This document shows positions 35,501 to 45,377 of a stretch of 64,000 bases of DNA, piece by piece (the first letter of the stretch is position 1; every line of letters starts with the position of its first letter). The position numbers and the translations under genes were made by a program. Source of the stretch: Naematelia aurantialba. Its lineage: Eukaryota > Basidiomycota > Tremellomycetes > Tremellales > Naemateliaceae. The notes below the pieces were generated by a model that searched no databases, had not been told where the DNA came from, and saw only the letters and a program-made list of their open reading frames with translations. The stretch is taken from the NCBI GenBank assembly GCA_021527695.1, contig JAKFAO010000001.1, positions 1,860,001-1,924,000 on the forward strand, in the 5' to 3' direction.

Positions 35501-38242
35501 CTCACGGCGAAGAATACGACACTGTTCACCATCACTGTTTCGGTTAGCTGTGCCGACTGTGTGAGATGGATGGCCGTACAGAACTTCCAGAATCTCTCGA
35601 GAACAGAGTTGTGCACAGCCAAGCGAGTTGTGACTGTTTCCGCCTTGTTCGCAATGAGGAGCAGGATGGGGCAGATTGTAAGCGTCAAGAGAGCGACGAG
35701 AATCACCGGGGCCAATGAAGTGATCGCAGAGGCTGCTTTGGGATGCGCATCAAGGAAGGCCTGCAGCGGTTTGAGGAAGCCGGCGATGTTCGTGAGGGAG
35801 GCCAAAGCAGTAAAGAACGAGACCGGGAAGATCTGGAGGGTTCAGCTCGTCGCCGTGCGCGTGAGGCAGCACCAGTGCTCACCCAAACAAGGGTGAATGC
35901 CCATACGGCCAGGAAGACCACCCAGTTGCGCACGAATGACGACCGATACACGCTCTTCGCAAGTCGGGGCCATAAGATGTCTGTCCAATCCGGTGCAGAG
36001 ACCGTATGACACGCAAGCGAACGCTTGGGGTGGCTATCAAGTATCTTGAGTGCAAGTCGAGCTGTTTTGGCGTCTCTGAAAGTGACGAATGCCGCAGATG
36101 AGGTGGGAAATGACGAGAGAGGCGCGCTTCGAGCTTCGTCAAGCAGCATAGTAAGATAATTGAGCTTGGTTGTGAGGTAGTCGATCAATGGCGCATTCTG
36201 GTTGCGAAAGAGCGAGGTCAAATGTGTGAGCGATTGATAGGGGTCAAGTAATTCTCGCGGGAGTGCATGCAGTGCCTAGTCTGCCGTTAGCCAACCATAT
36301 TGTTTCACGCAGGAGCTGGACTCACATCCCATACAGTGTCCCTTCCTCGGCCGAGCTGCTCTGGCTCGTCGCCCGTGAAGCCACCAAGAGCATTCGACAA
36401 ACGCTCCATTCTCTCGTTCTTGCTGATATGTGTCGGCAGCCTCTCGTCACGCATTGCGTTTAGGTGAGCCAGACCGCCTTTCTCTAGATCAAGTGCTGGA
36501 TGGATAATGACCGGATTTTTGCCCGACTTTGGAAATTTTGCCTTGTGTTTGGCTACTGCGTGCAGAACCCGCTTGGCCAAATTGACGTGCGCCTCATCAT
36601 TAAGTAATCTCCAAGCAGACGGACTCACAATCTCCAGCTTGCGCAGAACATCCGTCCGTCGAGCTCTTAGGCTGGCGAGCGACGCTAACTTGCGCACCAG
36701 GATGATTTCCTCCACCATGCTCTCCTCATGTGCGCTCTCGTTGCCAATCTCGTTCCCTTCATGTTGACACATGCTGTCTGAGGGTTCTTGCCCAAAGCCA
36801 TCGATCGTCTGACTCGGGGGTGTCCGTTCCGGGATCGGTTCCGGTTTGGGTTCGTTGCGTTTGCGGAGTAATTTAGCAGGGTTCAAATGATTCTTTGCCA
36901 GCTCAGAAACGGTCCGAGACTCTTCTCTTGAATCTCTTGAAATGCGCGGTGTATCCGGCGCACTGGTCGAGGAGAGTTGACCTCTGCGAAGTCGATGTCG
37001 CCGAAGATAGTAATCAAAGTAGTCTCGCAGCTTGTCCTCGTAACGCACTATCGACACTCAGCTGGGGCAACAGTATTTGACTCACTGTCGGGTGGCACAT
37101 TCGTCACCATGACCGTGCGAAACCTCTTGACCCCCTCACAATCTTCCCCTACGGTCCAACGATCCACATCATCAGGCTTCAGACCTAGCTCTCCTGCATA
37201 TGTCCGCCTCTTAGCCTCTCGGGACTGTTTCACTTGTTCCGCAAGACGTCGTAGGTCTCTGCGCCGGTACGCCAGTGCGCCCCAAGTGATCCAGAGTACA
37301 GTTCCGGTCCAAGTGAGGGTAACCCACCAAATCAGAAAGGCATGTATCCAGAGCCATTTTGATCCTGACGATTCAACCAGCGAGGAGACCGACGCTTTGA
37401 CCATCGAAGTCCGAGAGACGCTAGAAGGAGCGTAGATCACATGTAATGGCAAGAGGATGCTGCCTAGAGTCAGACTGCGCTGGGAATCGGCGGAGGGGGA
37501 ACTGACGGTAAGACTACACAGGTCTGCAGTAGAGTGTAGAAGACTTCCAAGGTAAGCTGACATTCAGTCCTGCGGATCCGCATTCAACTTACAAGACCCT
37601 CGCAAGAACCGAGCATGAAGTGTCAAGTCGAGACCGCAAGTCTCCGGCATGTCCCGCTCGCGGACTTTCAGCGAGGAAGCAATCCAGGCCAAGGGCCATC
37701 TCCTACAGCATCATCAGCTGAGTTGTTCTTGGCAGGACGGGTTGACTTGCGGGAGTGGCGGGCCAGGATTCCTGCTCATCAGCTAAATGACATTAACCGG
37801 GAAATAGCTTACAACCGCCAAGCCTTGGGTTGGAATATACTGCGCAGTCAGTAGGAGACCTCCGGCACGGTTGCTGCCGCACTCACTATCCAAACTCCCA
37901 TGCCTCTCGAGAGCCCAGTCTCCGCCGGGCTTCTTCTTCAGGATCGCTCATCAAAGCTTTCTCGCGTAAGAAGCCCTCTGTACTCGGTCTGTCCGAGGAG
38001 CGTCCTTGGCCACCCCATCTAAGCTCGCCGCTCCACCAGCGTCCCCATCCCTGCCGAGCAGCAAGAAGGATCCTCACTGCCGCCCTTCTATACGTCCCAT
38101 CCCGACCGCGTCGGCGAGGTATGCGCACCTCTATTTCATATCCGACCAAACAGACTCCAGCGATGCCGAGTGTGACCCAGAGATTGTCAAGGAGGCCCGA
38201 ATACTTGCCTGTGTAATTGGTGTGCTGGGCGAGATCTGCCAT
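32579..38242 (-). CDS. CSC1/TMEM63/OSCA-type osmosensitive cation channel
   Basis: The largest gene in the window, with many small exons. It encodes a RSN1/CSC1 (DUF221) family membrane protein, expected to be a hyperosmolarity- or mechano-gated calcium-permeable channel at the plasma membrane. In order: N-terminal exon from 38242 (MADLAQHTNYTGKYSG, TM LLDNLWVTLGIAGVCLVGYE); KWLWIHAFLIWWVTLTWTGT (TM) then FRTVMVTNVPPD, the start of the cytosolic RRM-like domain; YEDKLRDYFDYYLRRHRLRR; AAFVTFRDAKTARLALKILD; the conserved APDWTDILWPRLAKSVYRS; RNWVVFLAVWAFTLVW; ASLTNIAGFLKPLQAFLDAH; IVALLTLTICPILLLIA-like helices; RFWKFLMVNSVVFFAV; further short TM exons around 34440-35360; and a 570-residue disordered C-tail starting EEADLLCPP and ending GVRSGV. 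Exon limits between 34300 and 35150 are uncertain. Confidence 0.88.
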
Positions 38243-38769
38243 TAGATGATAGCTTTGCAGTCAGTCACCGTCGAAGCCTGCAGAGGCAATCAGAAGTGAC
38301 TGCTACACCCTAGTGGGCCAGGTGGAATAATCGAGTAATGTGAGCTGCGGGCGACGGTAATGACGGTGGAACGATCAGCGACAAGTCAGTCACCAGAGTG
38401 GGACCCAACAGCGGAGTTTGCTACCAACTCCGCAACGTCAATGACTCTAATGAAAAGATAGTCGCGTGTCCTGCCTTGAGACGCTGCTGGACTTTCAGCT
38501 TGTGTCCTCCTCATCTCCCTTGCAGCGACATCTAAAGTGACCAGTGCATCCCGGACGTTGAATCTTTCTCTGGAGAAGGTCAGAGACCTGCCCTCAATTC
38601 TTGGTATCGAGCTTGCTCTTCAAGGCTCCCGCCTGCCTCGAGAGACCCTTCTCCTTCCCTTCTTTCTCCTCTTCCTTCCTCCCAGTCGTTCTTCGCCGTT
38701 TAAGCATCGTCACCCATGGGACATCAACAGCCAATTCTATGGGAATGATGGCATGGAAGGCTCATCACG
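38243..38769. promoter_or_regulatory. Divergent intergenic region (CSC1 / PIF1-like helicase)
   Basis: A 527-bp interval between outward-facing starts. No confident coding exon is present, though an upstream non-coding exon of the helicase cannot be excluded. Confidence 0.5.
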
Positions 38770-41180
38770 ATGCCGAAATCAAAGAAAGGGCCAAAATTCT
38801 ACGCTGTCAGGGCGGGACGGCAGCCAGGAGTGTATGAAGCCTGGGGTGATGCTGAAAGACAAGTCTGTCGCTGGAATTTCTTTGGGAGTGTGAGTCATCT
38901 GATAATTCCCAGATCCTAGGCTTTCCTGGCGCTCTGCATCAAAGCTTTCCTTCAAGGGCGGAAGCAGAGGTGAGTGTTTCTCTCTTCATTCTTTGGGATC
39001 CGGCTCACTAGGGAGGCTTGGCTGGGACCCGCAGCCGCTTTCCAGGGAGTAACCGAGCTTCTAGACCAGAAACCAACCGCTGCAGAACTCGAAGCTGCTC
39101 TACGCACCGACTTGCGAGCCAAACACGAGGCCGACGACGTAAAACAGCCTTGGCCGATTCTTGAGCCACCTTTGGATCTCCTTCCCGCGGCAGCCGACCC
39201 CCCTCTTACGCCTCAACAAGAAGAGATACTGCAGCGCATCATCAAAGGGGACAACTTCTTCTTCACAGGATCAGCAGGTACCGGCAAATCAGTTCTACTA
39301 AGAGCGATAATCAAGGCCTTCGGAAAGAAATACCAAGATGCTCGGTACACAGTCGAGCAGCAGAGAAACCAGGTGGTCCAAGACTTTCTGGCCGGCAAGC
39401 GGCCGGACTCATCAGTCGTAGACGATACTTACATCGACCGTTGGAAGCTGGCCGTCACAGCGAGCACCGGTATGGCTGCAGTGTGAGTCAGAATTTGTGC
39501 CACATCGCTGAGCGCTCGGCTCGTAGGAACATTGGCGGCTGCACACTGCATTCATGGGCGGGTATCGGACTAGGGCAGTTGCCCGTGTCAAAGGTGCGCT
39601 ACAAAAAGCAACATCGCTCAGACAGTGGTAGCATGTGGAAATGATACTTAGGAATAGCACTGCACGTGAAAGGTGGCGGACCACGGGGGCTCTAATCATA
39701 GACGAAAGTGAGGAGTTGGACTTGCCTTGTGCTGGACTCATGGTTTAGTTTCTATGATAGATGGGAGATTATTTGACAAACTGGAGTACATTGGTCGCAA
39801 GATCCGCGACTCGACTAAACCTTTTGGGGGTCTTCAGGTGAGTTTCTTCCTTAAAGTCGAGGTGGAGCCGAGCCGAGTTTATGATCTGGCAGATTATAGT
39901 GTCTGGTGACTTTTTCCAACTTCCTCCCGTCACCAAAGCCGATGAAACACTCAACTTTGCCTTTGAAGCGAAATCGTGGTCTACGGTGATACCAAAAGAC
40001 AACATGTTGGCTCTGACCCGCGTTTTCCGGCAAAAAGAGAGCGCCTTCGTTTCCATTCTCGAAAAGATGCGCAAGGGTAGGATCGATCCGGAAGCCGCCA
40101 TGGTACTCAACTCATGTGCAAGAACGGTGAAATATGCAGATGGAATGGAGGCAGTAGGATTGTCCGTTGGTCTCATTGCCGCAGCGCGCCGCAACTTATG
40201 ATTCAGGTATCCCTCTAAGAAGGAAGTTGCCCAAATCAATGCCAGCCGGCTCAAAGCTCTACCAAGCGCGATCAAGGTATACAAAGCGCACGACCAACCC
40301 GGCATCAACTCGAAAGGCTACAAATTGACGAAGAGCGAGGCGACGTCCTGTTTGAACAAGAACACTATCTGGCCTGAAGAACTGGAGGTCAAGGTCGGAG
40401 CCTTGGTGATGCTTGTTACCAATATGAATGTGCGCCTCTGCCTGTACGGCTTGTCATCGCTAACCGAGACAGGACGGAACGCTCGTGAATGGATCGACTG
40501 GTATGTTGCGAAATTATCGAGCTGCTCACTGCTGAGCTCACCAGGCAAGGTCGTCGACTTTCAAACAATTGACGAAGCTCATTCTAGAGGCACGCAGGTG
40601 CCCGCGAAGGCGTCGTTCTTTGCGCCCCCAGGAGAAGTGCTCTTCCCTGTCGTCGAATTCATTCCTCCACGTCATGCCCTTCAGCCGCCGCACCCGCGAG
40701 TGCTTGTCCCTCAGATGTCTGTAGACGTGCAGAATGCACAAGGACACGCAGAGGCGACCCGATACCAGGTGCCGCTGATTCTCGCTTGGTGGGTGGCAAA
40801 GACATCTGACCGTACTAACAACTTAAGGGCGTTGACCATTCACAAGAGTACGTTCGAATGTGTAGTTATGGGTGCCGCTGATATCTGTTTAAAGGTCAAG
40901 GACAAACAATTGACCGGGTCAAGATCGACCTACGGGAGATTTTCGTTGAAGGACAAACCTATGTTGCAATCTCACGCGCGGTGAGTCTCGATACCCTAGA
41001 GATCCGAAATTTCCTTCCAGAAAGGTGAGCTTTCATCCTTGAGTCATTGATTGTGACTCACACGACCGTAGGGTGAAAGCTCATTCGCGGGTCATCGAAT
41101 GGGCACGACCACTGGAAGAGGAGCAAGCGGAAGACGAGAAGTGGGACGAGCTATTGGGTGGTGTAGACTTTGATTTTTGA
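38770..41180 (+). CDS. PIF1-family 5'-3' DNA helicase with N-terminal RNase H1-type hybrid-binding domain
   Basis: Exons 38770-38862 and 38913-38969 encode MPKSKKGPKFYAVRAGRQPG, VYEAWGDAERQ and ILGFPGALHQSFPSRAEAE: the RNA:DNA-hybrid-binding fold found at the N-terminus of RNase H1 (KFYAVRxGRxPGxY, W..C/A..Q, GFPGA..KSF). From 39016 the helicase follows: Q motif LTPQQEEILQRIIKG, Walker A GSAGTGKSVLL, VTASTGMAAVNIGGCTLHSW, AGIGLGQLP, Walker B LIIDEISMID, VSGDFFQLPPV, LTRVFRQKESAFVSIL, KVGALVMLVTNM, and motif VI with WALTIHKSQGQTIDRVKIDL and TYVAISRAVSLDTLEI. The stop is at 41180 after ELLGGVDFDF. All helicase motifs are present. PIF1 enzymes unwind G-quadruplexes and RNA:DNA hybrids in nucleus and mitochondria. 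The domain joining is read from predicted splice sites. Confidence 0.9.
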
Positions 41181-41449
41181 TTTATGGGTTTGATATTTGA
41201 TTCATGGGTCTTGGCGCCCGCTTGTATATCTGGTCCGCTTCGTGGAGCCTCGGTCACCATCTATGCCCGGCACGCGCATATCATGCATGTATATACCACT
41301 GCGCAGCGTCCCAGCAGCCTCTATGGTGATTTAGACCTCCACCCGTGCGCGGCCGACGGTCCTGTGGGATTTTTTGATTTTTCGGTCAGACGCTTGACGC
41401 TGTTGATGTTACTGATGATGTTGTATTAGCCTTTGCAAATTCTCACTCG

Positions 41450-43298
41450 ATGCCTTCACTACCAGATACCACTTATACGCCGTTCCGGATTTCCGAGAAA
41501 CACTTCAAGAACCGCGCGCTCCGCGGCGTGTACCCAACTCTACATGGTCAGGGGGTGATTGACCTCTCCCGTCCAACCCGACAGGAGGACGACGAGGTGT
41601 GGCGTGCCGGATGGTGGGCCCGCGAGATGGGGGAGGAGGAGGCGAGGCGATTTGCGAGATGGAAGGGTAAAGGCAAGGCACGAGATCCTGGCGAGCGGCC
41701 GGCGACGCCGACAGCGGTGGAGAGTGATGAGGGGATCAGGAGGATCGTGTTGGAGGGCGGAAAGGTCGGATGGGTCGTATCGGATGGTCAGTGCCTCCCT
41801 CGCCTATCGCCCTTCCTCTCATTCCCTTTCTCGCGGGAGTGCACTCCCCGCTATCTTCTCCGATTGCACAGGGCATGCGAGATAGCTGACACTTCACAAT
41901 GGTTGCACTGATACTGACGTGGTGCCAGGCTGTGTCCTCGTCCCCCAGTACCTGTCTCCGAGTAAACAGCTCGAACTCCTCGATGCCTGCCTCTCGCAGT
42001 ACACGCTACCACCCAATCCGCTCTCACTATCTACACACTACTCGCTCCCACCTGACCTCTTCTCGCTTTACGCAACCGACTCGCCCGACCTCACTCAACC
42101 ACTGCGTCGCTCACCACCAACAGACTCTGCTCTCTCTCACTCTTCCTCCGCCTCGCAATCTCCCGATAAGGCCCCAAATTCAGGCGCATTTTCACGGCGT
42201 AGTGGGCGGCAGACGGTCGAGACGGAGGCAGGATCGGTATTGGGATACGATGAGATTATCGCTCGTAACAAGTCGTGGAAGGGGGACGCCCCGAGCGAGA
42301 ACCTGGGCCCGAAATGCGCTGCCGAGCTTATGCGCGAGCTGAGGTGGGCGAACCTTGGCTGGGTGTATCAGGTGAGCGGTCGTCTCGAAGAACTGTAATC
42401 CAATGTCGAGGGTCGAGGGTGGGATGGGCCTAGGGCTGATCCGTGATAGTGGTCGACAAAGAGCTACGATTTCACTCGCCGAGAGCCTATTGTGTTCCCT
42501 CCCGAGTTGGCGCAGATGTGTAATCGCGTCGTGCGGGATGTACCGTGGGGAGAGGTGTTTGAGCGGACCAGACGTGCAGAGCGGCCTGGACAAGGAGAGC
42601 AGCAAACACGAGGAGAGCAGTCTGAACAGCCACTTTGGTCCACCTGGGGCGACGATTACGGTACGTGAGATACAATCTTCGGGCGACGCAAAAAGTCTCG
42701 CTGAAGTCCTGCAGTTCCAGATACAGGCATCGTCAATTTCTATCAGATGAAAGATACCCTCATGGGCCATGTCGATCGCGCCGAGTGAGCCCTCTGCGTC
42801 TGCCACAGAGAGTCGAGTGACAGCTGACGGGATACAAAGGCTGGATCCATCGAGACCGCTTGTGTCGATCTCGTGAGTTGCAGATAACGGCCGCTCTCCC
42901 TCTCCCGCTTCTGGGCTCCGCGGCATCTGCTCACCGTGTCTAGCTTGGGCCACGCAGCGATATTCCTCCTGGGCTCGTCGTCACGACACGAGCCTCCAAG
43001 CCCGATCATCCTCCGTTCAGGCGACGTGTTGATCATGTCAGGCAAAGGTCGACAAGCGTACCATGGTGAGCTCACGTTCAGGCAGCAGGACATGCCGCTG
43101 ATGCTTCACGTCGTTTTAGGTATCCCCCGAATAATGGAGGGAACGCTGCCTGTTCATTTCGAGGCGGACGACGGTGACAATACAGTGCGCAGAGCGGCCA
43201 AGAGGTTCATCGCGACCGCGAGGGTCAACGTCAATGCGCGGCAGGTGTTCCCGCCGGGATTTCGCAGACCAGATAGGCATGACGATAGTGATGCATAA
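41450..43298 (+). CDS. ALKBH1-type Fe(II)/2-oxoglutarate dioxygenase (AlkB homologue)
   Basis: An oxidative nucleic-acid demethylase of the AlkB family. Exon 1 from 41450 reads MPSLPDTTYTPFRISEKHFK. Later exons carry YLSPSKQLELLDACLSQYTL, MRELRWANLGWVYQ, WSTKSYDFTRREPIVFPPEL, and the catalytic core GIVNFYQMKDTLMGHVDRAE (iron ligands His and Asp in HVD), SLGHAAIFLLG, SGDVLIMSGKGRQAYHGIPR (the third His ligand) and the 2-oxoglutarate-binding ARVNVNARQVFPPGF (paired Arg). All ligand positions are intact. The final exon ends RPDRHDDSDA at 43298. Phases were checked across the introns at about 42372-42462 and 42661-42720. The NFYxxKDTLMGHVDRxE signature is typical of ALKBH1, acting on tRNA and possibly 6mA or mitochondrial nucleic acid. 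Confidence 0.9.
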
Positions 43299-43384
43299 GG
43301 CACTCTTGATGCTGGGTGATACAAGAACCACAGGCGATATATAGCAGCAGGTGTTTGTCGTCAAGAATGAAAGGCTGATTCCTC

Positions 43385-44494
43385 TCAAAATGGGGGATCA
43401 CAAGAGGCATGCCAGCACACCCATCTGGCCTGCGGCTCTTCTCCGTCCACCTTGTCGCCTACCTTGACAGCGGGCACCCGTGCAGCTCCATCTCCACCAC
43501 CTCCATCCCCGCTGTTCATCAGCCTAGACTTAGCCGTGGCGCCAATGAGACCTGTGTGGTGCAGCGGCAGGCCATCAGGCATACGTAGATGTTGTTGGCA
43601 GTAGAAGCAAGATTGGTTCAGGAGCGACGCAACCTCGGGCAGGCGATACTACTCAGCGTTAGGGGGATACCGGTCGTGGTGAACACATGTGGTAGAAACG
43701 CACGAGCAGCTCGGAAAGAGTAAGATCGAGGTGCGTGAGCTGTTTGCTGAGTGTCTCGAATGGTCCGATTGGTATGGCGTGTATTGGTGGGGTCTATGGG
43801 TCCTTCAGGTCTGCCCATGCGGGATCTAGAGCAACGTAGACACTGACCTTGCCAGTCAACGGGCTGGCGTGTATCCGCACCTCCTGGATCCGCACCGTTC
43901 TCGCATCGCTCCCGTCTTCTCTCCGCCCGTCGAGCCGTACACGTCGGAGTAAGATCCAGGCGACAGGCCCCCCGGCACTGGCCATATCGACCAGCACGGC
44001 GGAGTCTGCAAAGTGCAGCGACGCGGCTCCTTCGCCGTCCCGCTGAGCGTTGTTGAATGCCGCTATGCAGGCGGGCACAGTCTGCGCTTGGGAGAGGTAC
44101 GAAGACGGTGGGACCGGGGGCTTTGTATTTGGTTTAGGACGTTTAGAGGACGACGCTGTCGACGACGCACGGTAGGTCTGATGTAACGGTGGGAGCGGGA
44201 TCGGCGGTAACGGAGGCAGAGCATCCTCAGATGGCGGTGAGAGCGGGTACTCTGTGAGGATCAAGCGACAGAAAAACCGAGTCAGTTGTTATGCTCGAAA
44301 TAGTAGACCACACGAGGGTGCAGGAGCGTACCGATGGACCCGCCGAGGAGCTGTTCGCGAAAAGCGTCGAGCTGGTCGAGGTGCCGCCTTGATTCCTCGA
44401 TCAGAAGCTGCGACGGCGCGTCAGGGCCAGAGAACGTCGATGGGTGAGCAAGGACGGGAAGCGGAGGGAGAGTGGGGAAGATTGGTTCTGACAT
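43385..44494 (-). CDS. Probable Mediator complex subunit 27 (MED27)
   Basis: Four exons join in frame: 44332-44494 (MSEPIFPTLPPLPVLAHPST, then a helical IEESRRHLDQLDAFREQLLG), 43848-44251 (Pro-rich, then AFNNAQRDGEGAASLHFADS and VAWILLRRVRLDGR), 43704-43793 (HAIPIGPFETLSKQLTHLDL) and 43385-43648. The last exon has LPEVASLLNQSCFYCQQHLR and ends ARWVCWHASCDPPF. The spacing of CxxC followed by a Leu-Pro stretch and a terminal WHxxC is that of the C-terminal cysteine motif of MED27, and the PFETLSKQ..HL segment fits the preceding helix. MED27 acts in the Mediator tail during RNA polymerase II transcription. Identification rests on motif spacing only. An alternative that stops at 43794 is possible if the 54-nt intron is not removed. 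Confidence 0.6.
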
Positions 44495-44680
44495 GGGCAC
44501 TGCTACGACGGTTACACACGATATACAACGATGCCGAACGAGAGATCTTCGCCCCAATCATTCATCAACACAATGAATGGCTTCTTGCTCTGCAGTTCAT
44601 ATTTCCAAAACCTATACTTTCAATATCCTTCGGTCATAGGATCGTGAAAACGTCGCATCCCGTCCGATCTGCGCCAGCGT

Positions 44681-45337
44681 ATGGTAGCTAGACTAGATAC
44701 AAGCATAACGACCACGAGCACACCGCCAAGACACCCCTCACTCCCGCCCCGACCTGCCTGGATCTCCTCAACGCGGGGAGATCCCCCCTCTTCACCCCCC
44801 GGACCCCCCCTGGGGGTCCCTCACCCTAGCTCCCGCTCTAAAGCCCGCCGAGGCCATAGGAAGCGTTCCCGTGCTCGCCTGGCAACCACAGCCACCCCAG
44901 TCCCCCAGATCCTTGCCCGACTCTCCAAGACCCCACTGCCCATTGAGCAACGCATACCACTCATCGTTGCAGGCATCATCTCGCTGGCCAGCAGTACCCC
45001 ACGCCTCCACAGGACGCCTCCCACTGTACCGGCACCACAGCACCAGTCTTCCTGGCTGCATCCTCTGCACCACCCTCCCAAGACCGCTCCTGCCACCTCA
45101 GCAGATCCGACCAGCTTAACCCTCTCGCCCACTACCCATCCAGCTGCCCCCGTCCCATCCACCAGCCAAGCACCCCCTCCGACAGGACGCACCCCCAACA
45201 AACAGTTGAGGGACATTCTACGTGAACGTAGAAGGTTGATTCAACGTCTACAGTCCCTCATCCGAACCATCACTCTCCCACGTGGATCCGAGCCCATACT
45301 CCACCCTCCCACGGTCCCCCCTTCCCTACCTAGGTAA
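44681..45337 (+). CDS. Retrotransposon ORF1 protein
   Basis: A 218-codon frame, very rich in Pro, Thr and Ser. It has a basic cluster (KARRGHRKRSRAR, possible nucleic-acid binding or nuclear import) and a C-terminal helical stretch LRDILRERRRLIQRLQSLIR. No zinc knuckle or esterase motif is seen. It stops at 45337, inside the first copy of a 10-bp palindrome, 40 nt before ORF2. The exact start is uncertain because upstream sequence belongs to the insertion flank. It is probably the RNA-binding first protein of the element. Confidence 0.6.
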   Translation: MVARLDTSITTTSTPPRHPSLPPRPAWISSTRGDPPSSPPGPPLGVPHPSSRSKARRGHRKRSRARLATTATPVPQILARLSKTPLPIEQRIPLIVAGIISLASSTPRLHRTPPTVPAPQHQSSWLHPLHHPPKTAPATSADPTSLTLSPTTHPAAPVPSTSQAPPPTGRTPNKQLRDILRERRRLIQRLQSLIRTITLPRGSEPILHPPTVPPSLPR

Positions 45338-45376
45338 AATCAGGTTTACCTAGGTACTCCAGGCACTACCTAGGTA
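45327..45376. promoter_or_regulatory. Three TACCTAGGTA palindromes at 20-bp spacing between ORF1 and ORF2
   Basis: Perfect copies at 45327-45336, 45347-45356 and 45367-45376, separated by exactly 10 nt each. The first covers the ORF1 stop codon, and the third ends 1 nt before the ORF2 ATG. As each copy is self-complementary, any two can pair as a 10-bp RNA stem with a 10-nt loop. Confidence 0.85.
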
Positions 45377-45377
45377 T

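Noticed and set aside
43794..43847. Reading the MED27-like protein to a stop at 43794
   Set aside because: The 54-nt segment starts with GTCAGT after a Lys codon and ends in CATAG. Removing it opens further exons that complete a cysteine motif, so the stop is more likely intronic.
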